64,000 nt of DNA from an uncultured Muribaculaceae bacterium (GCA_910585275.1 CAJUCW010000007.1:62001-126000); one strand, 5' to 3'; shown: positions 43,174 to 51,966, counted from the stretch's first letter. Numbers and translations are program-made. The notes: generated by a model from the letters alone, not told the origin.

Positions 43174-44313
43174 ATGGCAAAGGAAACAATTCTTCGGCAG
43201 AATACGGCAGATTATAACGCCGCTGTTCAGACAATAAAGGAAGCGATTCTTCGCAGTCAGTATCAGGCGGCGAAGATGGTCAATCGTGAAATGCTCTCAC
43301 TCTATTATGGCATAGGTAGATATATTTCAGCGAACTCTCGCGAGGGGTTCTGGGGAACCGGAGCCATAAGAACAATCTCAGAAAGACTACGTAAAGAATT
43401 ACCGGGGCTTAAAGGATTTTCGGAAAGTAGCCTGAAAAATATGAGAATGTTTTATGAGGAGTGGGCTCCTGTCTTGGAATCATCGGATTCTACATCATCT
43501 ATTTCGCCAATCATGATTGGCGAAATAGAAACAAGATTGCTGCTCTCGTCTAAATCGACAATCACGATTGACGATTTAGAACTGTTCGGAAATCTTAGTT
43601 TTACCCACCATATTAGAATCCTCAACGGAGAAAAAGATGTAAACAAAAGGTGGAAATACATTAGATTGTCTCTTGAGTATAAATGGGACACTCGTTATCT
43701 CCAACAACAGATAAGGGATAATGTAGCCGATAAATATGGGGCAATGCCATCAAACTTCGGCATAACGATCAAAGATAGCCGCGATGCCATCAAGGCTCTA
43801 AATATGTTCAAGGATGAGTATCTACTCGATTTTATCAATACTGAGGAAATCGGGATTCGTGACATTCAGGACATCGATGAGCGGGTTGTTGAAAAAGAGA
43901 TAATCCACAATATCAAGAAATTTATCATGACATTCGGGCGTGATTTCGCTTTCGTCGGCAACCAGTATCATCTTGAGGCATTTTCTGAAGATTTCTTTCC
44001 CGACCTATTGTTTTTCAATCGAGAACTGAATTGCCTTGTGGTCGTAGAGTTGAAGACAGGGAATTTCAAACCCGGTTATCTTGCTCAACTGATGACATAT
44101 CTCCGCATTTTGGATGACAAAGTGAAAAAGCCGCATGAGAATCCCTCAATTGGTATCGTGCTGTGCAAAAACGCAAATAAAGATTTCGTCGAGTATGTAA
44201 TTCAAGACTACGCCAAGCCTATGGGAGTAGCCACATACCGCCTGAGCGAGGATATGCCGGAAAAATTGCGCGAGGCCCTCCCGGATGTCGAAGATTTGAA
44301 AAAGTTGCTTTGA
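43174..44313 (+). CDS. YhcG/DUF1016-type PD-(D/E)XK nuclease protein
   Basis: A 379-residue protein. The N-terminal DUF1016 domain (about residues 8-105) carries the LYYGIGRYISANSREGFWGTGAI signature and LPGLKGFSESSLKNMRMFYEEW. The C-terminal PD-(D/E)XK domain (about 235-365) has FPDLLFF and VVVELKTG with catalytic Asp and Glu-x-Lys, then LAQLMTYLRILDD. These proteins are linked to type I restriction and mobile elements. A 36-residue linker (about 106-141) is encoded by two 32-bp palindromes. A TAAATTTG -7 box at 43159-43166 ends only 7 bp before the ATG, so the transcript may be nearly leaderless. Confidence 0.88.
   Translation: MAKETILRQNTADYNAAVQTIKEAILRSQYQAAKMVNREMLSLYYGIGRYISANSREGFWGTGAIRTISERLRKELPGLKGFSESSLKNMRMFYEEWAPVLESSDSTSSISPIMIGEIETRLLLSSKSTITIDDLELFGNLSFTHHIRILNGEKDVNKRWKYIRLSLEYKWDTRYLQQQIRDNVADKYGAMPSNFGITIKDSRDAIKALNMFKDEYLLDFINTEEIGIRDIQDIDERVVEKEIIHNIKKFIMTFGRDFAFVGNQYHLEAFSEDFFPDLLFFNRELNCLVVVELKTGNFKPGYLAQLMTYLRILDDKVKKPHENPSIGIVLCKNANKDFVEYVIQDYAKPMGVATYRLSEDMPEKLREALPDVEDLKKLL
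43498..43580 (+). repeat. Two related 32-bp palindromes inside the yhcG-like gene
   Basis: 43498-43529 is a perfect 32-bp palindrome (half-site TCTATTTCGCCAATCA). 43549-43580 is a near-perfect one of the same size (half-site TCTAAATCGACAATCA). Both begin TCTA and end TAGA and share CAATCA in each half. Paired changes (TT:AA against AA:TT) preserve the stem. Both strands of the first copy encode ISPIMIGEI in the reading frame used. Confidence 0.9.
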
Positions 44314-44774
44314 GATTTTGCCGATAACGGTATATTTGTCAAAGTAATCGGTCTTCAACATCAGAGAACAAAGTCCGATATCATGCTAAAATCGTAGGTC
44401 TTAGCACCAATATTATCACCAATATGGCACCAATGGAGCGATGCTGAACATCGAGAAGAAGTGAATGTGTAACTAATTCTTGGAACCCAAGACTGATTTT
44501 CGTCACATCCAAGAACTTTTCTATTGCTGCTTCCCGATGTCTTTTCTTGAAATTTGTGTGAAATTGCCCCTCGGCAAGTCTGAACAATCATGAACTCATC
44601 AATACTGCCTCATCGACAAATGTCGAAACGTACAAACGTCAGTATACACGAGTACACGTAGCTATATATCCAAGCCTCAGCATCGGCTAACTGCATCAGC
44701 CGATTGCATACCCAATTCTCATTAAGGATTTGAACAAAAAAAATTCATTTGATTGTCATGGAGCAACTACGACA
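44314..44774. other. 461-bp intergenic region without a supported gene
   Basis: The stretch between yhcG and the HTH gene has moderate A+T content and no frame with recognisable protein features. A TTG-initiated extension of the HTH frame (from 44730) is possible but lacks a properly spaced Shine-Dalgarno sequence. It may be the scar of an older insertion. Confidence 0.45.
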
Positions 44775-45047
44775 ATGTTGCTGGTGCCGGAAGATGAATG
44801 GCGCAACCTCCATGACATGCTGGAGCAAATCATCGATCTGATCACACGACGCAACGCCGATGATTCCAACAGCGATTGGATAGAATCCGAAGAAGCGCGA
44901 AAACTCCTCGGCATCTCCCCAAAAACATGGCAGAACTACCGCGACCAACGCCTCATCCCATTCTCCCAAATCGGCCGTAAAATCTACGTCAACTGCGCCG
45001 ACCTCGACGCATTCCTCTGGAAACATCGAATTGATTCACGGAAGTAA
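44775..45047 (+). CDS. Excisionase-family helix-turn-helix protein
   Basis: A protein of about 90 residues. ATG 44775 is chosen because GGAG lies 11 bp upstream; the frame can be extended to a TTG at 44730. After an acidic helical N-terminus (EDEWRNLHDMLEQIIDLI), the C-terminal half is a MerR/Xis-type winged helix (WIESEEARKLLGISPKTWQNYR, then IPFSQIGRKIYVNCADLDAFL). Such genes are common in Bacteroidales mobile elements, where they act as excision or transcription regulators. No intact integrase accompanies it here. Confidence 0.8.
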   Translation: MLLVPEDEWRNLHDMLEQIIDLITRRNADDSNSDWIESEEARKLLGISPKTWQNYRDQRLIPFSQIGRKIYVNCADLDAFLWKHRIDSRK

Positions 45048-45107
45048 AATCCTATAATACAACGGTAAATTGAGACTGCAAGTAAATATGTTATACAGCA
45101 TAATTGC

Positions 45108-45137
45108 TTGTAGTCTCATTTGTCTTTAGTAACTTTG
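45108..45137 (+). promoter_or_regulatory. Promoter of the Xre-STAND operon
   Basis: TTG at 45108-45110 and TAACTTTG at 45130-45137 are separated by 19 bp, matching the Bacteroidota -33/-7 consensus. The Xre ATG begins 25 bp after the -7 box. Confidence 0.75.
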
Positions 45138-45161
45138 CCTTAAAATTTAATAAATCAATCA

Positions 45162-45380
45162 ATGGAGACAAAAACAGAACGACAAAAGCTAAATAGAATA
45201 AAAGCAGTATTAGCTGAAACTGGCCACACCGGCAAATGGCTCGCAGAACAATTAGGCAAAGACCCCGTTACCGTCTCCAAATGGTGCACTAATACCTCCC
45301 AACCTGATCTAAATACATTGTTTCAAATAGCAAAAATGTTGAGAGTGCAAGTAAATCAACTATTGAAAGAAACAAATTAA
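45162..45380 (+). CDS. Small Xre-family transcriptional regulator
   Basis: A 72-residue protein consisting of one HTH_3 domain: LNRIKAVLAETGHTGKWLAEQLGKDPVTVSKWCTNTSQPDLNTLFQIAKML. It is the first gene after the promoter and probably represses its own operon, as Xre regulators of defence and toxin modules do. It lies 12 bp before the zinc-ribbon gene. The A+T content is much higher than in the locus to the left. Confidence 0.88.
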   Translation: METKTERQKLNRIKAVLAETGHTGKWLAEQLGKDPVTVSKWCTNTSQPDLNTLFQIAKMLRVQVNQLLKETN

Positions 45381-45392
45381 ATAAAAGAATAT

Positions 45393-45602
45393 ATGACAAG
45401 TACGAATCATCATTCTAAAAGTAAAAATAAAGTAAGATGTGGAATGGTGTTAATGAAATATGTCCATTCTCAAACTTTTATATGTGCCTACTGTCACAAA
45501 GAAAAGACATCAAAAAAGATTGCTTTCGAAGAAGGCAACCCAAGTTTTAAAATTTGCAATTCTTGCTATGGCGAGCTAATTGCTAAATATGAAAAAAAAT
45601 AA
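45393..45602 (+). CDS. 69-residue protein with two CxxC pairs
   Basis: I do not recognise this protein. It is basic and contains C31-x2-C34 and C55-x2-C58, which can form one zinc ribbon (FICAYCHKEK ... FKICNSCYGEL). Its stop lies 14 bp inside the next gene, so translation of the large NTPase is probably coupled to it. A zinc-ribbon peptide between a regulator and a STAND-like ATPase could be an accessory or specificity factor; this is only inferred from position. Confidence 0.65.
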   Translation: MTSTNHHSKSKNKVRCGMVLMKYVHSQTFICAYCHKEKTSKKIAFEEGNPSFKICNSCYGELIAKYEKK

Positions 45603-48600
45603 GAGTTATTCTGCGATGTATCTGTCATTTATATCTGATATTGCCAAACCCGGAGATATCATATTGATTGAGTGTAAAGATGTAATCTATCAAGGGACAA
45701 TTGTGAAGTTGTCTGATGCTTTTGTGGCTATCAAATTAGATAACGGAGCCCTAATTATAAAAAAGGATGAGGAGATCACAAATGTGGTTCTAAATCCATC
45801 GCAGGTAAATATTAAACAGGATTATGTTAAGGATAATAACTTGCAAAAGGAGTCGCATGACGACAAATTAGATATAACTACTATTGCAAATGGCCGAAAT
45901 ACTATTGAAACATCTGCTATAGATAAATCTAAAAGTTTAACACTTGGACAATATGAAACGGTCTGGGATTCAATTGATAAATCTAAACTACTTGCGTCTG
46001 TAGGCTTAATCAAGAAAGCCCTTTCAAAAGAGATTGGGTCTGTAATTGTGGCAAGTAATGCTAATGTGCGAGAGGTATGTAAAAGATCGATTCGAGTTAA
46101 TACTAAAGAGCACCCAAAACTTTCAGTTTCGACTTCAACAATAGTAGAACTAGAGTTAATGAACGAAATTGACAACTTCAATATTGGAGATTCTCTGCCG
46201 GTTGTTATTTATTTTCATAATATTTTTGAATCAAAAACAGTTTTCTTAACTATATTGCCTAATAGTATAGCTGGTTATGTGGACTTATTGGAGGATGCTG
46301 TCAAAAGTGGTCATTATAGGCAGGCAAAGTCTATGTGCTACTTTCTTTTATCATATATTACTGAGGGACTAGCTAGGACTAGGTTGCTTTCTATAATTCG
46401 CATTCTGAAACCAGTGAATGCCTTCCTGAAAGAAAAGCAAGAGAGTCGAAAAGGATCAATAAAGATACCCAAACCATACAAAGAGATTGAAAAAGAAATT
46501 AATGACCTTGTACGTAATGGGAGTTTGCAAGAAGCTATTGCCGTTATAGATGAGTCATTGTCTAATTTGCAGCTTGATAGTAAATATAAAAGCAGTCTAT
46601 TGTTACGTAAAGCACAGGCGTTCTCATCTATAAAAGATTATACAGGAGCTAAGCGTTCATACATAGAATTAATTTCATATAAAGAGAAGACGGATGGAGA
46701 ATCTCGAAATTTAAGTCATCTGTACACTGAGCTTGCACGCCTACATGCAATCCAGCAGGAATATGAAGAGGCTCTTATTGCTGTAACTAAAGCCTTGAAT
46801 TGTAATCCTGATAATAAGTATGCGTCTACATTAGCAGACCAACTACGTAATGGCGAGCTAAATTCTGTGTCTGTGGCAAGTGTTGCGGATACCCATCGAA
46901 TAGAGTCATCAGAGGAGAACGGTGAACTGATTTTAGATTCGGAAGAAACTTCTTTTGCAATTAGCAAAATGATTGATTTGGATATCATTGAGCACAAGTA
47001 TACAAATGATAGTATTTTAGCAAATAGCGGCAAACCGACTTTAGAAATCGCAGAAAAATTACTTAAAGAAGCACAAGCATATAAAGGCGCCAATGTAGGA
47101 GAAAAATATCCATTATTTCTAGAAGCAGCTAAAGCTTATAGTGAGTTGCCGGTGGGCAGTTATGATGTTTCTAAATACATGGAATCAGTAGCATTCTATG
47201 CAGTTTACAAAGGACATTTTCTCTATAATAAGTTTAAGAATGACATTGAAACTAATGACTCTGTCAATATTGCAACAATGAAGGCACAACGAGATAGTGC
47301 ATGTAGTTATTATATTGAATCTTTAAATCTTTTATCTGATGTTAAGGGATACATGGTGGGAGTAATTCTATGCAATTATCTTAAACTTAATATCATGTTG
47401 GAAAGCCTAAACTCGCAGACTCCTATTAAACTTACTGGAAATTTAAATAAAATATTTTCTAGTTGTATAAATAGTGATAATTCAAGAATAATTGAAATTG
47501 CATGGAATACCGTTATAGCAGTTTGTGCAGCCAGTACGAAAGCTTGGAATCAACTATGGCGGTACAATAGCTCATGGAGGCACACTATAAGTTCTGCTTT
47601 TGAAGATGATGCTAAACGTCACCAAATTTTCAAAATTATCGCCATTCAGAATAAATGCAAGGTCAATTATACCAACAAGTTGACTCATGGCCAATTCTTG
47701 AAGAAAGTGCTCTCCTTTCGGCAGGAAAGATTAGCCAAATGTGCCGAATTACTAGCTGCAATTTTGAAAGAGGATCTTGATCTCCATTTATTAACAAAAT
47801 TACTGAATAAATGGGCACAGTTGGCTGAGTATGTAGATTTAATGAATGAGACGGAAACTATTTCAAGAGGTATTGTAGATAATATCCTCTCAATTCTTAC
47901 GCCATATACCAAAAGGAATCAAGTAGAACGTACAAATCTTCTTATACAAGCGCAAGCGAGAATTGATGAGCAGATACATTTTATTAACGAGAACACGACT
48001 TTTTATGGGCGTACGTTTTTCTTTCCTTTGCTAAAAAAATGGAGAAGAACTATTACAAAACTTTTAGAAAAAAAAATAGCGGATACTCTGCCACAATTGA
48101 TTGTTAAGGCAGATCCTCCATATATTGTAGAAACAAATGGAGTCAAAGTAGTCAACCTTTTAATCAAGAATTGTGGCGAAAGTACAGCAGAAGGATATAT
48201 ATTAACTCCGACTCTAACTGAAATTCCGTCAAGATCTTCAATCAAAGGACACAATAATGTGGAAAGGGAAATTCAAGCTGGCGGTATTCAAGAGATGCCT
48301 ATGAAACTGCCTCCAGAAATGTCAAATGCTAAGTCCATTAACTTATCTATGGCTATTTCTGCGATATACCAAGGTAAGAAACTCGAGCCCGCTTTGTTTG
48401 ACTTTACAGTAGAAATAGAACCGATTGCATCACTCACATATGAAGAAATACCATGGAATGATGGTCCTATTCCCGCAGAAAAAATGTTTAAAGGTCGTAA
48501 GCAAATTATAGATATGCTTACTAAGCATTACACGTCTATCGAGAAAGATAAACCATACATTCTTTATGGTCTTACTCGTACTGGGAAAAGTTCTATTCTC

Positions 48601-49668
48601 AATTATTTAAAAAAAGCACTAGATAAGATTCCAGTTATGATTCAGGGAGAACAATATACTATCGCCACCTTTGAATGGGATCTTTCACAGGCATCCAGTT
48701 ATGGAAATGCATCTGATATGTGGGAATACTTATTGCATAGCCAACTTAATGACTATCTTGAAGATTATATTGGAGAAGATGGTGTTATAGAATTGGATAT
48801 GTCTGATAGTCCACGTGCCAAGGATTTAAAAAGCGCCCTAGATTTTTTGCATAAAAAACGAATCTATCCAATGTTCTTTGTTGATGAATTCTCCTTTATA
48901 AAAGTTATGATGGACAATAAAGTTCTGAACCCTGCATTTCTTCATACCCTACGACAATTCTCATTTGAAGGGAAAGCAGGCTTTATTTATGCAGGAACAT
49001 ATGATGTAGACGCATTGTTAGAAGACCCCGCATACGGCATAACAGGGCAGCTTGTTGGATGTAAGAAAGCTCAAGTTAATGAAATTGATAGGACCTCAAC
49101 GGAAGAACTCATACAAGTTCTAGGCAATAAGCTCATCTTTACAGAAGAAGCAGTCAAACATATACATATGCTTTCGGGAGATGTGCCATATTTTGTCCAG
49201 ATGATATGTAAATATTGCGGATTTTATGCGGTGGAAAACAAGAGAGCTATCATTGGCTATCCCGAATTGGAGAATGTGGTACAAATCTTAACAGGAGAAC
49301 GCCCTGCTTGTGAAAACTCGCTGGTAAAATCTTTGCCTGAAAATGTTTTTCAGAACAATATGTTTAGTCCAGCGGATCCTAAGGAAGTAAATGTTTTAAT
49401 TTCAAGTATCTGCCATTTTAATAGGGCTTCAAAAGATATGCCTCGTGGAATAAGTATGGTTGAACTGCAGGAATTGTGGGCGACCAAGAATATCACAGCG
49501 TTTCGACCAAAACTGGCTGACGCTATTGAATTGCTTTGCAAAAAGAAAGTTCTATCAGTTTGTCAAGATGAAGAATTGCCGGTATACACCCTGAATGTGG
49601 ATCTGTTCAGGCGATGGTGGACTGTGCATCACCCTGATATTGCACTTGAAATAGATACAATCTTATAA
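45589..49668 (+). CDS. Large TPR protein with C-terminal STAND-like NTPase
   Basis: A 1359-residue cytoplasmic protein. ATG 45589 is preferred to the TTG at 45580. Domains in order: an SH3/KOW-like beta-barrel (about 15-65, KPGDIILIECKDVIYQGTIV), a mixed region, TPR-like helices (about 290-700, ALIAVTKALNCNPDNKYASTLA), a beta-sandwich resembling CARDB (about 835-940, VVNLLIKNCGESTAEGYIL), and an AAA/STAND ATPase (about 955-1230). The ATPase has Walker A GLTRTGKS (994-1001), Walker B FFVDEF (D1099-E1100) and a GAGTYDVDALL sensor region. A winged-helix-like tail follows. Effector and sensor order is reversed relative to classic STAND proteins. No known nuclease domain was seen. It is a defence or signalling candidate. 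Confidence 0.75.
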   Translation: MKKNKSYSAMYLSFISDIAKPGDIILIECKDVIYQGTIVKLSDAFVAIKLDNGALIIKKDEEITNVVLNPSQVNIKQDYVKDNNLQKESHDDKLDITTIANGRNTIETSAIDKSKSLTLGQYETVWDSIDKSKLLASVGLIKKALSKEIGSVIVASNANVREVCKRSIRVNTKEHPKLSVSTSTIVELELMNEIDNFNIGDSLPVVIYFHNIFESKTVFLTILPNSIAGYVDLLEDAVKSGHYRQAKSMCYFLLSYITEGLARTRLLSIIRILKPVNAFLKEKQESRKGSIKIPKPYKEIEKEINDLVRNGSLQEAIAVIDESLSNLQLDSKYKSSLLLRKAQAFSSIKDYTGAKRSYIELISYKEKTDGESRNLSHLYTELARLHAIQQEYEEALIAVTKALNCNPDNKYASTLADQLRNGELNSVSVASVADTHRIESSEENGELILDSEETSFAISKMIDLDIIEHKYTNDSILANSGKPTLEIAEKLLKEAQAYKGANVGEKYPLFLEAAKAYSELPVGSYDVSKYMESVAFYAVYKGHFLYNKFKNDIETNDSVNIATMKAQRDSACSYYIESLNLLSDVKGYMVGVILCNYLKLNIMLESLNSQTPIKLTGNLNKIFSSCINSDNSRIIEIAWNTVIAVCAASTKAWNQLWRYNSSWRHTISSAFEDDAKRHQIFKIIAIQNKCKVNYTNKLTHGQFLKKVLSFRQERLAKCAELLAAILKEDLDLHLLTKLLNKWAQLAEYVDLMNETETISRGIVDNILSILTPYTKRNQVERTNLLIQAQARIDEQIHFINENTTFYGRTFFFPLLKKWRRTITKLLEKKIADTLPQLIVKADPPYIVETNGVKVVNLLIKNCGESTAEGYILTPTLTEIPSRSSIKGHNNVEREIQAGGIQEMPMKLPPEMSNAKSINLSMAISAIYQGKKLEPALFDFTVEIEPIASLTYEEIPWNDGPIPAEKMFKGRKQIIDMLTKHYTSIEKDKPYILYGLTRTGKSSILNYLKKALDKIPVMIQGEQYTIATFEWDLSQASSYGNASDMWEYLLHSQLNDYLEDYIGEDGVIELDMSDSPRAKDLKSALDFLHKKRIYPMFFVDEFSFIKVMMDNKVLNPAFLHTLRQFSFEGKAGFIYAGTYDVDALLEDPAYGITGQLVGCKKAQVNEIDRTSTEELIQVLGNKLIFTEEAVKHIHMLSGDVPYFVQMICKYCGFYAVENKRAIIGYPELENVVQILTGERPACENSLVKSLPENVFQNNMFSPADPKEVNVLISSICHFNRASKDMPRGISMVELQELWATKNITAFRPKLADAIELLCKKKVLSVCQDEELPVYTLNVDLFRRWWTVHHPDIALEIDTIL

Positions 49669-49681
49669 TAGTCATTGGATT

Positions 49682-49936
49682 ATGAATAAAGTTCCTTTCC
49701 AAGTCAGTCTGAGGGAAAATTCCTCACATATAAATACTGTATATCCAATCGCTCCCGATTCGTTAATTTATCTTCGCCGTTATTATGAGAGTGGTAAAAT
49801 GCTTTCTGAAGGTTGGTGCCTGCAAGATTGGAATAGAGAAACATTTGTAACCGACTATATTGGAGAATGGAAATACTTTGACAGTGATGGTAACTGTTAT
49901 CATAAATTCTGGAATTATACAAAAACGGCAGATTGA
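49682..49936 (+). CDS. Small YwqK/MORN-like protein
   Basis: An 84-residue protein with a MORN_2-type pattern: YYESGKMLSEGWCLQDW followed by GEWKYFDSDGNCYHKF, as in YwqK-family immunity proteins of polymorphic toxins. Only about one and a half repeats are present, so it may be a shortened copy. It starts 13 bp after the NTPase stop and ends 3 bp before a lipoprotein gene. It probably belongs with the following small genes rather than with the NTPase. Confidence 0.55.
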   Translation: MNKVPFQVSLRENSSHINTVYPIAPDSLIYLRRYYESGKMLSEGWCLQDWNRETFVTDYIGEWKYFDSDGNCYHKFWNYTKTAD

Positions 49937-49939
49937 TTT

Positions 49940-50812
49940 ATGAAGCAGATTGACATGAGATATTTATTTCTGTATGGTTTCGTGGCAATTATGTTGTCAT
50001 ATATAGTTGGTTGCAAAACCGATAAAACTACCGACAGCAAAACCATAGAAGTTGTAGAAGTAGTAGATTCTATACAATCCATACCATGTGGTCGTGTGAT
50101 AGAGGATACAGTCGTTGGGCACTGGACGCTGATAACTACCATTGCGCCAAATGATGCCCGTATAAAAATAGGTGAAAATACATTTGGTGATTCATCTGTC
50201 TTTGTAACCCTCTCATACGATAACTGTCCCGTCTTCATAAATAAAGAGATTCGCACAAAAGATCTAATGGGACAGGAAGGCGAGTATCAAATGTATTGGG
50301 GAGGCGGACTGCATTGGTATTCCGACTCTACAATATATCTCACTTTCGGTTGTTTTCTGCCTGATACCGATGACGGTTGGCCTTTGCTGTATCAAATCCG
50401 CAAAAACGGAACATACGATATAATCACTGAAGATTATGCTCTTGGAATTGACGGATATGACATAGTATCCGGTTTTATGACACTATATTTCAGTGAACGA
50501 GCCGCCGGAGTTGCTGTTAGGGATATGAAAACATTATTTGACCGATACTGCAACGAGGGGTGTGCGACTAAACTTCTGAATGGAGATATTGAAATAGCTT
50601 ATGCAGATACCGCTTTTCGCAATGCTGTAAAAACTATGGCTATAACATGGAAAACGGAAGATGGCTCAGATAATACATCCCCAAAAAGATTCTATGTAAG
50701 ATGGAAGCCTAATCCAAATGATGAGAACGTGACAGATGAAGCCATAATGGTTGTCGATTATTCAAAGAACAAAATTTCCAAAATCGAAATGGTGGGCCGG
50801 GAAATAATATGA
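49940..50812 (+). CDS. Lipoprotein of unknown function
   Basis: A 290-residue lipoprotein (SPII signal ending SYIVGC, Cys25 from this start; the Met at 49955 is an alternative start). The mature part is a beta-rich domain (DTVVGHWTLITTIAPND, GGGLHWYSDSTIYLTF) followed by a C-terminal alpha/beta domain (FDRYCNEGCATKLL ... MVVDYSKNKISKIEMV) that recalls DUF3828-like or immunity domains. It overlaps the next gene by 4 bp (ATGA). I cannot assign a function. The neighbours suggest a periplasmic immunity protein. Confidence 0.6.
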   Translation: MKQIDMRYLFLYGFVAIMLSYIVGCKTDKTTDSKTIEVVEVVDSIQSIPCGRVIEDTVVGHWTLITTIAPNDARIKIGENTFGDSSVFVTLSYDNCPVFINKEIRTKDLMGQEGEYQMYWGGGLHWYSDSTIYLTFGCFLPDTDDGWPLLYQIRKNGTYDIITEDYALGIDGYDIVSGFMTLYFSERAAGVAVRDMKTLFDRYCNEGCATKLLNGDIEIAYADTAFRNAVKTMAITWKTEDGSDNTSPKRFYVRWKPNPNDENVTDEAIMVVDYSKNKISKIEMVGREII

Positions 50813-51372
50813 CAAAAGTGCCGATAAATAATCGATATATAGCAAAAGAATCGCTGACGTCTCCACTGTTGGTAACGGTGATGTTTGGCGTGTCTTTATA
50901 CGTTTCTATCTATACACCTAAATTTTGGTGCATATTTGGTGCGGTCTTTTTCGGTTTGGGTGTGGCTGTATATGCCTATAAATATATCCGCTATGGTAGA
51001 ACCACGCTAATAATTGACAGCGAGGGAATAACAATAAAGGACTGGGGCAAGACCAAAACATATAATTGGTGGTGGGATATAGTGAGCGTCTATACCAGTT
51101 GGAACGTATCTTATTTTGCTCGTTTCGTGGAAAGATGGCTAAGAATCAAAACTTCGGTAAATGGTGAACAGTTTGAGTTCCACGACATTTGCCTATCCGA
51201 TCTGTATTGCCGAAGCAAAAGTGTTCGTAAGGCGATTGAAAAATATGCAGGGCCGTCTCGTTTCGATTATGAGGCTTCACAAGAAACAAAAAGTTATGTG
51301 TCAAAGATAGTGCTGGCATCGATTGTTGCTGTTATCGTAATATTCATTTGCATAACTTGTTTTTCAGAGTGA
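50809..51372 (+). CDS. Membrane protein with PH-like central domain
   Basis: A 187-residue protein. Two transmembrane helices lie at about residues 17-60 (LLVTVMFGVSLYVSIY and FWCIFGAVFFGLGVAVYAY). A soluble beta-rich middle (TTLIIDSEGITIKDWGKTKTYNWWWDIVSV) resembles bacterial PH domains. A C-terminal transmembrane helix follows (VLASIVAVIVIFICITCF). It is translationally coupled to the upstream lipoprotein. Similar small membrane proteins occur in immunity arrays of Bacteroidales. Function unknown. Confidence 0.6.
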   Translation: MTKVPINNRYIAKESLTSPLLVTVMFGVSLYVSIYTPKFWCIFGAVFFGLGVAVYAYKYIRYGRTTLIIDSEGITIKDWGKTKTYNWWWDIVSVYTSWNVSYFARFVERWLRIKTSVNGEQFEFHDICLSDLYCRSKSVRKAIEKYAGPSRFDYEASQETKSYVSKIVLASIVAVIVIFICITCFSE

Positions 51373-51374
51373 TT

Positions 51375-51494
51375 ATGAAGACTTGGCAGAAGATAGTTGG
51401 CTTGATAATATTTATCTCAATATTTATCTATGGAACATTGACGTGGATTAACGCCTATGTGGATGCAAGTATATTATTTAACCATACAATATAG
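51375..51494 (+). CDS. 39-residue single-pass membrane peptide
   Basis: ATG 51375 lies 2 bp after the previous stop codon. The frame encodes a short basic start (MKTWQK), one hydrophobic helix (IVGLIIFISIFIYGTLTWI) and a polar end, then TAG. It fits the surrounding run of small membrane genes. No family is recognised, and it could be the remains of a longer gene. Confidence 0.4.
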   Translation: MKTWQKIVGLIIFISIFIYGTLTWINAYVDASILFNHTI

Positions 51495-51517
51495 ACATAA
51501 TAGAGGAATGATACTAT

Positions 51518-51613
51518 ATGTATATAGATGGTTTGTCCACTCTGATGTGGATAACCTACTTTTTATCCCTTGTCCTGTTCATTATTCTCTGGCGGAAAGG
51601 AGGTAAACGATGA
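51518..51613 (+). CDS. 31-residue single-pass membrane peptide
   Basis: GAGGA at 51503-51507 is placed 10 bp before ATG 51518. The peptide is mostly one helix (MWITYFLSLVLFIILW) ending in RKGGKR, a positive-inside topology. Its stop overlaps the next start (ATGA at 51610-51613), which argues that it is translated. Function unknown. Confidence 0.45.
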   Translation: MYIDGLSTLMWITYFLSLVLFIILWRKGGKR

Positions 51614-51924
51614 AATTTAATTGCGACAAAATTCCTAATTTCAAACAATTATATCTGATATTTACACTTTGCAATATCTTTTTGTTCGTTTATATTGCGG
51701 TGTGTGCTATCGTAGATTCATTTCACTTATGGCCTTGGGGTGATTTGATGTCTATTTGGATGATTATTGTCTTATTGATACCTTCAGGAATTGTATTAAG
51801 AATAAATTATTTTATAAGTCGAAATAAAGACACACTTAAATACCAGTTTCTACTGAGTTGCTTATTCATCATATATAGTCCTTTTTATTCATTCCGGGTA
51901 CTGAAAAAAGGTTGGATTAAATAA
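51610..51924 (+). CDS. Small membrane protein with three hydrophobic helices
   Basis: A 104-residue protein with GGAGG 4 bp before the ATG. Helices are at about 11-32 (LYLIFTLCNIFLFVYIAVCAIV), 43-60 (MSIWMIIVLLIPSGIVL) and 77-92 (FLLSCLFIIYSPFYSF). It is the last gene of the A+T-rich small-membrane-protein run and is followed by a terminator. No family is recognised. Confidence 0.6.
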   Translation: MKFNCDKIPNFKQLYLIFTLCNIFLFVYIAVCAIVDSFHLWPWGDLMSIWMIIVLLIPSGIVLRINYFISRNKDTLKYQFLLSCLFIIYSPFYSFRVLKKGWIK

Positions 51925-51930
51925 TAGGAA

Positions 51931-51966
51931 ACTCCCCATGCTCACGCACAGGGAGTCCCGGTTTTT
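51931..51966 (+). terminator. Terminator between convergent gene sets
   Basis: ACTCCC (51931-51936) pairs with GGGAGT (51951-51956), followed by CCCGGTTTTT. It separates the plus-strand membrane genes from the minus-strand mobile-element module. Confidence 0.6.

Noticed and set aside
44361..44591. Overlapping minus-strand frames of 76 and 68 codons
   Set aside because: Neither has recognisable domains or a promoter. The region was left as intergenic.
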